From Arenibacter arenosicollis (GTDB lineage: Bacteria; Bacteroidota; Bacteroidia; Flavobacteriales; Flavobacteriaceae), in NCBI RefSeq assembly GCF_014397245.1, contig NZ_JACLHY010000013.1, forward strand, positions 1 through 64,000: a DNA stretch of 64,000 nt, read 5' to 3'. Of the stretch, positions 17,763 through 26,324 are shown in pieces; the first letter of the stretch is position 1, and the number at the start of each line of letters is the position of its first letter. The notes beneath the pieces are model-generated. The model saw only the letters and a list, made by a program, of their open reading frames with translations. It was not told the origin of the DNA and did no database searches. The position numbers and the translations under genes are program-made.

Positions 17763-19274
17763 ATGCTTAAAAGAATTGCCTTTTTAATCATTTTAACACT
17801 TACCTCATGCTCCGTGTTCAAATCGTCCATACCCACACCTAAACATGAGTTTAGAGGGGTTTGGATAGCTACCGTGGTCAATATAGACTGGCCAAAAAAT
17901 AGTCTTGACAGCATTGAAAAACAAAAACAGGACTATCTCAAAATCCTGGATTTTTACAAGGATTTAAATTTTAACGCAGTAATTGTTCAAATTAGAGCTG
18001 CAGGGGATGCCTTTTATCCTTCACAATATGCGCCATGGTCGCGGTTCCTTACAGGCAATGAGGGTGTAGCCCCAAAACCTTATTACGACCCTTTACAATG
18101 GATGATAGAGCAAGCGCATTCCAGAGGAATGGAATTCCACGCTTGGCTTAACCCCTACCGAGCCACTTTTGACCAAAAATTGGAAATTTTAAGCAAGGAC
18201 CATGACTATAATCTACATCCCGACTGGATGTTGAAATATGGAAAAAAATATTACTACAACCCTGGCTTGCCAGAAGTGCAACAGCATTTGACCAATATTA
18301 TAGGAGAAGTTGTTGACAACTATGATGTAGACGCCATTCATTTTGATGATTATTTTTACCCCTATAAGATTGCTGACGAAATTTTTGAAGATTCCGTTGC
18401 CTATTCCAAACATGCCCTACCCCAACAGACATTAGAGGACTGGCGCAGGAGCAATATAGACAGTCTCGTAAAGAATGCACATGAAACCATAAAAAGCAAA
18501 AAGCCTTGGGTACAGTTCGGCATTAGTCCCTTTGGAGTGTGGAAAAACAACTCGACCGACCCACGTGGATCGGACACCAAAGCGGGGCAGACCACTTATG
18601 AAGATCTATATGCGGACCCATTGTTATGGATGGAAAAAGGTTGGATCGATTATTTGGTTCCCCAAGTTTATTGGAGCATGGATCTTCCCGTGGCATCCCA
18701 TCGGAAGATAGTGGACTGGTGGTCCAAAAATAGCGGGAACACCAACCTATATATTGGCAATGGACCGTACAAAATAAGAAACAATAGTGACAAAGCTTGG
18801 GACAATAAAAAGGAACTTCCTGAACAATTAAAATTCGCAAGGGAAGATAAAGTTGTAATGGGCAATGTATTTTTTAGTGCCAAATCCCTGATGTCCGATA
18901 AGGAGGATGTACTGAAAATATTAAGAAAAAAATACTACCACAATTTGGCCTTACCCCCTATTTCACCTCTCCAAAAAAATACATTTGGCAACCTAAAAAT
19001 ACCTACCCGGTTCGAAGAAAAAAATGGGACTTTAAAATTTAAAATCATACCAGATCAGGAAATAAATTTAAGATACGCATTGGTGTATGTCGCCAAAAAA
19101 GAATCCAAATTAGACCTGGAAAACACCGATCAATTAGTGGCAAAAATACCACTAACGGACTCTGAAAATTTTAATTTTAACACCTTGCTACTTCAAGGAA
19201 AAAAACATATAGCTTTAACATTTATAAATAATTTTGGGCAGGAAAGTAAACCTGAAATCATTAGAATAAATTAG
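17763..19274 (+). CDS. GHL10-family glycoside hydrolase lipoprotein (DigH/YddW-like)
   Basis: The ATG at 17763 gives 503 residues with a lipoprotein signal ending in LTSC (Cys16); a TTG two codons earlier is less likely. The catalytic region (about 30-370) is a glycosyl-hydrolase-like 10 TIM barrel (PF02638): HEFRGVWIATVVNIDWP, FNAVIVQIRAAGDAFYPS, HAWLNPYRA, VDAIHFDDYFYP and GISPFGVWKN. E. coli DigH (YddW), from the same family, cuts peptidoglycan glycan strands that lack stem peptides (recalled from the literature). A C-terminal beta domain follows. With its neighbours, it likely trims peptidoglycan glycans in the periplasm or on the surface. It begins the run of same-strand genes to anmK. 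Confidence 0.88.
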   Translation: MLKRIAFLIILTLTSCSVFKSSIPTPKHEFRGVWIATVVNIDWPKNSLDSIEKQKQDYLKILDFYKDLNFNAVIVQIRAAGDAFYPSQYAPWSRFLTGNEGVAPKPYYDPLQWMIEQAHSRGMEFHAWLNPYRATFDQKLEILSKDHDYNLHPDWMLKYGKKYYYNPGLPEVQQHLTNIIGEVVDNYDVDAIHFDDYFYPYKIADEIFEDSVAYSKHALPQQTLEDWRRSNIDSLVKNAHETIKSKKPWVQFGISPFGVWKNNSTDPRGSDTKAGQTTYEDLYADPLLWMEKGWIDYLVPQVYWSMDLPVASHRKIVDWWSKNSGNTNLYIGNGPYKIRNNSDKAWDNKKELPEQLKFAREDKVVMGNVFFSAKSLMSDKEDVLKILRKKYYHNLALPPISPLQKNTFGNLKIPTRFEEKNGTLKFKIIPDQEINLRYALVYVAKKESKLDLENTDQLVAKIPLTDSENFNFNTLLLQGKKHIALTFINNFGQESKPEIIRIN

Positions 19275-19347
19275 TGGATAAAGACATTTTTCTTTCTCCA
19301 TTTTTAAGAAAATAAAGATTAATATTTGAACAACAAAATTGAATGAA

Positions 19348-20622
19348 ATGATTCAAAAAGACAAGGGAGCATGGGCATGGGTTCCTGTTTTATACTTTAC
19401 TCAAGGCATTCCTTACGTACTTGTAGTAACCGTTTCGGTAATAATGTATAAAAAACTGGGTATCAGCAACTCAGATATCGGTTTATATACGAGCTGGTTA
19501 TACCTTCCATGGGTTCTAAAACCCTTATGGAGCCCGTTTGTGGATTTAAACGGGACCAAAAGAAATTGGTTTTTGTACATGCAATTAATTATTTCGTTGG
19601 CCATTTTAGGTGTGGGTTTAACCTTACCCACCACCGTTTTTTTTACCACTACTTTGGCGTGTTTTTGGATGGCGGCATTTGCTTCCGCAACCAACGATAT
19701 TGCCTCTGATGGATATTATATGCTGGGACTTACCGAGAAGAAACAAGCCTTCTTTGTAGGTATGCGAAGTACCTTTTATAGGCTGGCCATGATTACTGGT
19801 CAGGGACTCATTGTTATCCTGGCCGGATTCTTGGAAAACTATTATGGGGACAACACCAAAGCTTGGTCCGTTACCATGATCGCAGCCGCAATTTTAATGT
19901 TGACATTGACCATAGCAAACTTTTTTGTTACACCAAAATATGAAACTTCCGAAGCCATTGTTCAAGAAAAGCCAGAGGGATTTTTGGAGGTCTTTATTTC
20001 ATTTTTTAAGAAACCCAATATTGGAATCGCTTTGGCATTTATTTTGAGTTATCGCTTAGGAGAATCCCAATTGGTGAAAATGTCAGCTCCCTTTTTGTTG
20101 GACAAAACCTCAGCTGGTGGATTGGAATATTCCACCGAGGCAGTGGGGACCATTTATGGAACGGTGGGAGTTATTATGTTATCCTTGGGAGGTATCCTAG
20201 GAGGTATCTTGATTTCCAAAGATGGACTTAAAAAATGGATGCTACCCATGGTCCTGTCATTGAATGTGCCCAATGCCATGTACGCAATTCTTGCACTGAC
20301 CAAAACTACCAGTATTGTAGCCGTGGTTGCGACGGTGGTACTGGAACAGTTTGGCTATGGATTTGGATTTGCTGCCTTTTTAATCTTCCTTATCTATATT
20401 GCTGAGGGGATTTCAAAAACCTCGCACTACGCCATTGCTACTGGTTTTATGGCCTTGGGTATGATGCTGCCCGGAATGATTAGCGGCTATATTCAAGAAT
20501 GGCTTGGATATGGAGGTTTTTTTGTTTGGGTGGTTATTGCTGCCCTACCAGCCCTTTTTCTTTTAAGATTTATTAAATACCCAGCCGATTACGGCAAAAA
20601 GACGAATACCGATGTCATTTAA
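19348..20622 (+). CDS. AmpG-like MFS permease (muropeptide/sugar transporter)
   Basis: This 424-residue inner-membrane protein (start ATG 19348) has about 12 membrane segments. The N-terminus WVPVLYFTQGIPYVLVVTVSV and SWLYLPWVLKPLWSPFVD match the AmpG/MFS_1 group: FxxGxP and the LPWxxKxxWxP motif between segments 2 and 3. E. coli AmpG imports GlcNAc-anhydro-MurNAc muropeptides. Its 11-bp overlap with the NagZ-like gene indicates translational coupling of import and first cleavage. Other proteins of this group transport unrelated substrates, so the neighbours drive the assignment. Confidence 0.85.
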   Translation: MIQKDKGAWAWVPVLYFTQGIPYVLVVTVSVIMYKKLGISNSDIGLYTSWLYLPWVLKPLWSPFVDLNGTKRNWFLYMQLIISLAILGVGLTLPTTVFFTTTLACFWMAAFASATNDIASDGYYMLGLTEKKQAFFVGMRSTFYRLAMITGQGLIVILAGFLENYYGDNTKAWSVTMIAAAILMLTLTIANFFVTPKYETSEAIVQEKPEGFLEVFISFFKKPNIGIALAFILSYRLGESQLVKMSAPFLLDKTSAGGLEYSTEAVGTIYGTVGVIMLSLGGILGGILISKDGLKKWMLPMVLSLNVPNAMYAILALTKTTSIVAVVATVVLEQFGYGFGFAAFLIFLIYIAEGISKTSHYAIATGFMALGMMLPGMISGYIQEWLGYGGFFVWVVIAALPALFLLRFIKYPADYGKKTNTDVI

Positions 20623-22177
20623 AATAGATTCATACAACACAGTTACAAACAATCTATCCCTAAGGGAAAAGCTTGGCCAATTATTTATGCCCGCCGCCTT
20701 CATCAATGATACTGAAGAAGAGATTCAGGAATTGGAAAACCTTATTGCCAAACAACATGTGGGCGGACTCTGTTTTTTTCATAGTAGAGCCAGTGCTGCC
20801 ACTAATTTCGAGGGCAAAAAGAAAATAGTATACAACGAGCAAAGCCTAATAACCCTTAAAACCCTGATACAACGCTATCAAAAAGCAGCAAAAAATCCAT
20901 TGCTAATAAGTATAGATGCCGAATGGGGATTGGCAATGCGCATAGAAAATACACCACAATATCCTTATGCCATAACGCTAGGGGCCATTCAAGATAATGA
21001 CGACCTAATTTTTCAGGTGGGCCAACAAATAGCCCGTGACTGCAAGGCAGCTGGTATACATTGGAATTTGGCGCCCGTGGTAGACATCAACAACAATCCC
21101 AATAATCCGGTAATTGGATACCGCTCCTTTGGCGAGGATAAATTAAATGTTACAGAAAAAGCCATTGCCTTTATCAAGGGTACTGAAAGTGAAGGTATCT
21201 TAAGTTGTATCAAACATTTTCCAGGACACGGGGATACCGCAACTGATTCCCACCTGGGCTTGCCACTAATAGAAAAGTCCAAGGAAGTCTTACTGGACAA
21301 CGAACTATATCCATTTAGAGAAATCATAAAAAAAGGAGTGGACAGTGTAATGGTAGGACATTTATCCGTTCCCTCTTTGGATAACGGAGAGGGCACTCCG
21401 GCCACTATTTCCAAAACGATAATTAAAGGACTGTTGCGCCAGGAGCTAAATTTTGATGGTGTGGTCATCTCCGATGCTTTAAACATGCATAGCGTTAGCA
21501 AAATGTTTCCTGCAAAAGGAGAACTCGAATGGCGGGCTTTTGATGCCGGCAACGATATAATTTGTTTTGCAGAACACACGGCAGAAGGCATAGAAACAAT
21601 CTTGAGTAATGCGAATCCCCTTGACATCGAGGAACGATTTAAACGGATATGGAAGTTAAAGGAACAAGCCTTTGCCTCCCTTCCGCAACAAAGCATAGAC
21701 CAAGAGGAAGCCTCTATATTAAACAAACAGTTGGCCAAGGAGAGCCTTACTTTATTTACGGGCAACAACGACATCATTAAGGAATTTAAGCAAGAAGGCT
21801 TCACTTGTCTTTCTCTAGGGGAGTCGCCCAATAGAACCTTTTTGGAAGCCGCCTCCAAAATCTCCAGTGAAGGATTTCAAAACAATGACAATGTGTTAAT
21901 AGCCCTGTATCCCCCCAAAGTAAAACCTCAAAATAATTTTGATCTTAAGACCGACGAACTGGAACAGCTTGAGGCCTTACTAGATATCAAGAATGTTATT
22001 TTATACGTTTTTGGAAACCCCTATGTTCTTAATCTCATAAATTATAAGGCAGCCAAAGCCATAGTATTGGGTTATCAAAACTTTTCGGCATTTCAGGATA
22101 ATGCCTTTGAGCATTTCCTAGGGAAACAAAAAGCCAATGGACGCTTAGCAGTTTCCATCAACCTTAAAAAGAATTAA
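20612..22177 (+). CDS. nagZ: Glycoside hydrolase family 3, NagZ-like beta-N-acetylglucosaminidase
   Basis: The 521-residue protein has no signal peptide, so it acts in the cytoplasm. KHFPGHGDTATDSH (201-214) is the NagZ catalytic loop with the Asp-His dyad, and VISDALNM (nucleophile Asp288) fits GH3. The first 340 or so residues match E. coli NagZ (341); the remainder is an extra C-terminal domain seen in many Bacteroidota GH3 proteins. NagZ removes GlcNAc from GlcNAc-anhydro-MurNAc (peptides), giving the substrate of AnmK. It overlaps the transporter gene by 11 bp and the methyltransferase gene by one base. Confidence 0.92.
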   Translation: MSFKIDSYNTVTNNLSLREKLGQLFMPAAFINDTEEEIQELENLIAKQHVGGLCFFHSRASAATNFEGKKKIVYNEQSLITLKTLIQRYQKAAKNPLLISIDAEWGLAMRIENTPQYPYAITLGAIQDNDDLIFQVGQQIARDCKAAGIHWNLAPVVDINNNPNNPVIGYRSFGEDKLNVTEKAIAFIKGTESEGILSCIKHFPGHGDTATDSHLGLPLIEKSKEVLLDNELYPFREIIKKGVDSVMVGHLSVPSLDNGEGTPATISKTIIKGLLRQELNFDGVVISDALNMHSVSKMFPAKGELEWRAFDAGNDIICFAEHTAEGIETILSNANPLDIEERFKRIWKLKEQAFASLPQQSIDQEEASILNKQLAKESLTLFTGNNDIIKEFKQEGFTCLSLGESPNRTFLEAASKISSEGFQNNDNVLIALYPPKVKPQNNFDLKTDELEQLEALLDIKNVILYVFGNPYVLNLINYKAAKAIVLGYQNFSAFQDNAFEHFLGKQKANGRLAVSINLKKN

Positions 22178-22845
22178 TGGATATGGAAAAAAACATAATC
22201 GATTCCTGGAATAAAAATGCCCATGAGTGGATAAGGGTAATTGACAATGCCGATATCGAATCTAGAAAATTTACCAATAAGGCCATATTGAATGTTATAG
22301 GAAATTCTCCTGCAATCAAAATTTTGGATGTGGGCTGTGGCGAAGGTTGGCTCACCAGAAGCCTGATTGGGATGGGAAAATATGTAGTAGGATTGGATGC
22401 CATCCCCCAATTATTGGACAACGCTAAGAATAAAGGCGCCGGCACCTTTTATCAAATGTCCTACAAAGAAATTGAATTGGGAAATCCCGTTCCCGATGCC
22501 CCTTATGATGCAGTTGTATTTAACTTTTGCCTTTATCAAAGAGAAGGATTAAGCCAGCTTTTAAAGCAAATAAAAAATGTGCTCTCGGAAAATGGATATA
22601 TCGCCATACAGACCCTTCATCCTTTTTTCTTGACCCAAAATAACTTGGATTACAAAAGCCAATGGATCAACGATTCTTGGAACGGACTTCCAGGTAATTT
22701 TACGGACGGCCATGCCTGGTATGCGCGTACCTTTGAATCATGGATGTCCGTTTTTAAAAAAGCTGGACTTCAATTGCATCATTTTCAGGAAGTCACCAAC
22801 GATGACAAAAAGCCCGTTTCTGTAATTTTCATACTCTCGGAATAA
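22177..22845 (+). CDS. Class I SAM-dependent methyltransferase
   Basis: The ATG shares a base with the NagZ stop (TAATG), so translation is coupled. The 222-residue protein shows the class I Rossmann methyltransferase motifs: motif I DVGCGEGW at 51-58, an acidic residue in GLDAIPQLL and a YDAVVFNF strand. It matches Methyltransf_11/25 families closely enough to call the class but not the substrate. It lies between NagZ and AnmK genes, which is unusual for a recycling pathway. It may be an unrelated passenger or modify a peptidoglycan-derived molecule. No signal peptide, so cytoplasmic. Confidence 0.85.
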   Translation: MDMEKNIIDSWNKNAHEWIRVIDNADIESRKFTNKAILNVIGNSPAIKILDVGCGEGWLTRSLIGMGKYVVGLDAIPQLLDNAKNKGAGTFYQMSYKEIELGNPVPDAPYDAVVFNFCLYQREGLSQLLKQIKNVLSENGYIAIQTLHPFFLTQNNLDYKSQWINDSWNGLPGNFTDGHAWYARTFESWMSVFKKAGLQLHHFQEVTNDDKKPVSVIFILSE

Positions 22846-22886
22846 AAAGCCTCAGCTATGAAGTTCAACAACATTATAAGATAAAG

Positions 22887-23963
22887 ATGAAAATATATAA
22901 AGTGATAGGATTAATGTCAGGTACCTCCTTGGACGGATTGGACCTGGCATATTGCCATATATGGGAGACCTCCAAAGCTTGGGGTTTTGAAATTAAACAG
23001 ACACATAGTATTTCGTATAGCGAAGAGATGCAGGAAAAATTAAAAAAATCCATTTTCTTGCCAGCAGACGAACTACTTCAGTTCCATAATTCCTATGGTA
23101 CTTGGCTCGGCATACAAGCCAAAGATTTTATTAGTACCTATGGGCTGGATGTCGATCTTATTGCCAGCCATGGTCATACCACCCACCACCAACCACAAAA
23201 CGGACTTACCTTTCAAATAGGTTCCGGTCAACACCTGGCCAACGAAAGTGCCACTAAGGTAATTTGCGACTTCCGTACGAACGATGTTGCCTTGGGAGGA
23301 CAGGGAGCGCCTTTGGTGCCAATTGGCGATCAACTCTTTTTTGGGCAGTACGACTTTTGCCTCAATCTTGGCGGAATAAGCAATATATCTTTTGAGGAAA
23401 ATGGAAAAAGACTGGCTTACGACATAGGGCTGGCCAATATGATTCTCAACCATATCACTCAAAAGATAAAACTCAATTACGATAAGGGAGGTTCCTTGGC
23501 ACGAACGGGAAAAATAAATCAATTAATGCTGGACCGACTGAACGACTTGGAATTCTATAAATTGCCATTTCCAAAATCTATAGGTTTTGAATGGTTTGTG
23601 AAGGAAGTTGTACCTATTGTAGAGACTACTTCAGATACTATTGAGAATTTACTACATACGGCCATTCACCATATTTGCGATCAGATAGCCCTACAAGTAA
23701 AAACACAGAAGAATAAAACAAATAGAAGCTTATTTGTTACCGGCGGAGGTGCTTTAAACACTTTCCTAATGGACTGCCTACAAGAAAAACTCGGTACAGA
23801 AACAAAAGTTATTTCACCTTCAAAAACCTTGATCGAATTTAAGGAAGCCCTAGTATTTGCCTTAATGGGTGTATTGCGGGAGGAACGGAAAAACAATTGC
23901 CTAAGTTCAGTTACAGGGGCCAAACGGGATTCTTATGGCGGCGTTGTTTATTTACCAAGTTAA
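22887..23963 (+). CDS. anmK: Anhydro-N-acetylmuramic acid kinase AnmK
   Basis: The 358-residue cytoplasmic enzyme hydrates and phosphorylates 1,6-anhydro-MurNAc to MurNAc-6-phosphate. Signature GLMSGTSLDGLDL (8-20) is the phosphate-binding loop of AnmK; FCLNLGGISNIS and the C-terminal FVTGGGALN also match (ASKHA fold). The length is near E. coli AnmK (369). It ends the peptidoglycan-sugar gene run, 41 bp after the methyltransferase gene. Its product is the MurQ substrate. The 81-bp gap to the next gene contains a possible separate promoter. Confidence 0.95.
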   Translation: MKIYKVIGLMSGTSLDGLDLAYCHIWETSKAWGFEIKQTHSISYSEEMQEKLKKSIFLPADELLQFHNSYGTWLGIQAKDFISTYGLDVDLIASHGHTTHHQPQNGLTFQIGSGQHLANESATKVICDFRTNDVALGGQGAPLVPIGDQLFFGQYDFCLNLGGISNISFEENGKRLAYDIGLANMILNHITQKIKLNYDKGGSLARTGKINQLMLDRLNDLEFYKLPFPKSIGFEWFVKEVVPIVETTSDTIENLLHTAIHHICDQIALQVKTQKNKTNRSLFVTGGGALNTFLMDCLQEKLGTETKVISPSKTLIEFKEALVFALMGVLREERKNNCLSSVTGAKRDSYGGVVYLPS

Positions 23964-23973
23964 AAACATATCG

Positions 23974-24004
23974 TTTGGTATATTAATTCAAATACTTATC
24001 TTGG
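23974..24004 (+). promoter_or_regulatory. Possible promoter of the symporter genes
   Basis: TTTG at 23974-23977 and TATCTTGG at 23997-24004 are 19 bp apart. The second differs by one base from the -7 consensus TAnnTTTG. It lies after the anmK stop and 40 bp before the DUF4212 start, marking the likely start of a new transcript. Confidence 0.4.
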
Positions 24005-24044
24005 TTACCTAATCAATCTACCACGGTTAAACAAAAGGGTAAAA

Positions 24045-24305
24045 ATGAGTGAAAAACAAAAAAAGGCCACAGCCTATTGGAAGGAAAATGTACGTTATTT
24101 ATTTATTCTTTTATTCATTTGGTTTGCTGTTTCCTTTGGAGCTGGAATTCTCTTTAAAGATGCTTTGAACACCATTAAAATTGGCGGATTCAAATTGGGA
24201 TTTTGGTTTGCCCAACAAGGCTCCATATATGTTTTCGTAGTCCTGATTTTTGTTTACGTTCGTCTTATGAACAAGTTGGACAAAAAGTATGGTTACAACG
24301 AATAG
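24045..24305 (+). CDS. DUF4212 small subunit of sodium/solute symporter
   Basis: An 86-residue membrane protein with two hydrophobic segments (about 17-36 and 55-74) and charged ends. The start KKATAYWKENVRYLFILLFIW and the GFKLGFWFAQQGSIYVFVVLIF pattern are the DUF4212 / VC_2704 small-subunit family. Such proteins occur with a large SSS-family symporter, which is encoded 106 bp downstream. Together with acetyl-CoA synthetase they form an uptake route for acetate or a related short-chain acid. The substrate is inferred. Confidence 0.88.
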   Translation: MSEKQKKATAYWKENVRYLFILLFIWFAVSFGAGILFKDALNTIKIGGFKLGFWFAQQGSIYVFVVLIFVYVRLMNKLDKKYGYNE

Positions 24306-24411
24306 CTCCGCTGATAGTTCCAAATCTACTACTAATTACAGAAACGTATTTGGGCTCACCACCAAAATACCAAATAATACAATCCATAATATCAACCAAA
24401 AACCTTAAAAT

Positions 24412-26109
24412 ATGAGTGTTCAAGTCTGGACGTACCTTCTTGTCGGAATTACCTTTTCCCTTTATATCGGAATTGCAATCTGGTCCAGGGCCGGATCAAC
24501 AAAAGATTTTTATGTTGCCGGTGGAGGCGTGTCGCCCTTGGCCAACGGAATGGCGACGGCAGCCGATTGGATGTCCGCTGCCAGCTTTATTTCCATGGCC
24601 GGGATTATTGCCTTTGCAGGATATGACGGGTCCGTTTATCTAATGGGCTGGACCGGAGGATACGTGCTGTTGGCATTGCTCCTTGCCCCCTATTTGCGAA
24701 AATTCGGAAAGTTTACCGTACCCGATTTTATTGGGGACCGCTATTATTCCAATACCGCTCGTATCGTGGCAGTCTTTTGTGCTTTAATCGTTTCCTTTAC
24801 TTATGTGGCCGGACAAATGCGAGGTGTTGGGGTCGTCTTCTCCAGGTTTTTACAGGTTGATATCAATACCGGAGTCATCATAGGAATGGTCATAGTGCTT
24901 TTTTATGCCGTTTTAGGTGGTATGAAAGGAATTACCTATACCCAAGTGGCGCAATATTGTGTTCTGATTTTTGCCTTTATGGTCCCGGCCATTTTTATAT
25001 CGTTTCAAATGACGGGTAACCCCATACCGCAACTTGGAATGGGATCTACCCTAAACGATGGTTCTGGAACATTTTTAATGGACCGATTGAACGGATTGTC
25101 CACCGAATTGGGTTTTGCTGAATATACCGATGGCACTAAATCGGTCATAGATGTCTTCGCCATTACCCTGGCATTAATGGTGGGTACAGCAGGCTTGCCC
25201 CATGTTATTGTACGGTTCTTTACCGTTAAAAGAGTTAAGGATGCCCGTAAATCTGCAGGACTGGCCTTATTGCTTATAGCCATCCTATACACTACAGCCC
25301 CGGCCGTTTCCGTTTTTGCCAAAATTAATTTAATAGATACTGTGAGTAACGAGGAATACAGCCTTATGCCTGCCTGGTTTAAAAACTGGGAGGAAACGGG
25401 ATTATTGACATTTGACGACAAAAACAAGGATGGCATAATTCAATATGTAGCCGATCAGGATAAAAATGAATTAACGGTAGATAATGACATTATGGTTCTG
25501 GCCAATCCAGAGATAGCCAACCTTCCAGCATGGGTAATTGCCTTAGTTGCTGCAGGAGGATTGGCCGCAGCATTAAGTACCGCGGCTGGATTGTTACTGG
25601 TTATATCGGCCTCCGTATCCCATGATCTGATCAAGAAAGTGTTTAAACCAAGTATCTCGGAAAAAGGTGAGCTTTGGGCCGCAAGGGGTGCAGCTACCGT
25701 GGCAGTAGTTATAGCCGGATATTTTGGCATTCACCCTCCTGGATTTGTGGCTGCTGTGGTTGCCCTCGCCTTTGGACTTGCGGCAGCATCATTCTTCCCT
25801 GCCATTGTACTTGGAATATTTTACAAAAAAATGAACAAGGAAGGCGCCATTGGCGGCATGATAGTAGGAATTAGTCTAATGTTATTCTACATGGCCAAAT
25901 TTAAATTGGGCTGGCTGGGCGAGATTCCCGATAAGTCGGAATGGTGGTTCGGAATATCACCCGAGGGCTTTGGGACCGTTGCCATGATCGTAAACTTTGT
26001 AGTGGCCCTGGTCATCAATAGATTTACACCGGAACCTCCAGAGGACGTGCAGGAAATAGTGGAAAACATAAGGATTCCCAGTGGTGCAGGAGAAGCAGTA
26101 GATCACTGA
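24412..26109 (+). CDS. Sodium:solute symporter large subunit (ActP-like)
   Basis: This 565-residue inner-membrane protein has about 13 membrane segments. DFYVAGGGVSPLANGMATAAD, WMSAASFISMAG and GTAGLPHVIVRFFTV are typical of the SSS family (PF00474), in the VC_2705 subfamily that pairs with a DUF4212 protein. Relatives such as ActP carry acetate or other short-chain carboxylates. It has a hydrophilic loop with an acidic repeat (FDDKNKDGI, 325-360) absent from many family members. Located between its small subunit and acs (215 bp downstream). Confidence 0.9.
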   Translation: MSVQVWTYLLVGITFSLYIGIAIWSRAGSTKDFYVAGGGVSPLANGMATAADWMSAASFISMAGIIAFAGYDGSVYLMGWTGGYVLLALLLAPYLRKFGKFTVPDFIGDRYYSNTARIVAVFCALIVSFTYVAGQMRGVGVVFSRFLQVDINTGVIIGMVIVLFYAVLGGMKGITYTQVAQYCVLIFAFMVPAIFISFQMTGNPIPQLGMGSTLNDGSGTFLMDRLNGLSTELGFAEYTDGTKSVIDVFAITLALMVGTAGLPHVIVRFFTVKRVKDARKSAGLALLLIAILYTTAPAVSVFAKINLIDTVSNEEYSLMPAWFKNWEETGLLTFDDKNKDGIIQYVADQDKNELTVDNDIMVLANPEIANLPAWVIALVAAGGLAAALSTAAGLLLVISASVSHDLIKKVFKPSISEKGELWAARGAATVAVVIAGYFGIHPPGFVAAVVALAFGLAAASFFPAIVLGIFYKKMNKEGAIGGMIVGISLMLFYMAKFKLGWLGEIPDKSEWWFGISPEGFGTVAMIVNFVVALVINRFTPEPPEDVQEIVENIRIPSGAGEAVDH

Positions 26110-26324
26110 TCCCTTTGTGGAAAATGTGTAGGCAACCTCAAAAAACAACAGTAACCCTTGGCAAGGTTATTAGGCAGGTTCATAACGGATAAATGAAGCT
26201 GTTATCTTGACCTTAACAGTTTTAACAGTTTCTCAAAAAAATAGCCATTCTCTATTAAAATCATTGAATGAAACCATCCTTTTATGGATGATTTATATAA
26301 ATTTATAGAAATTTTAGAAACACG

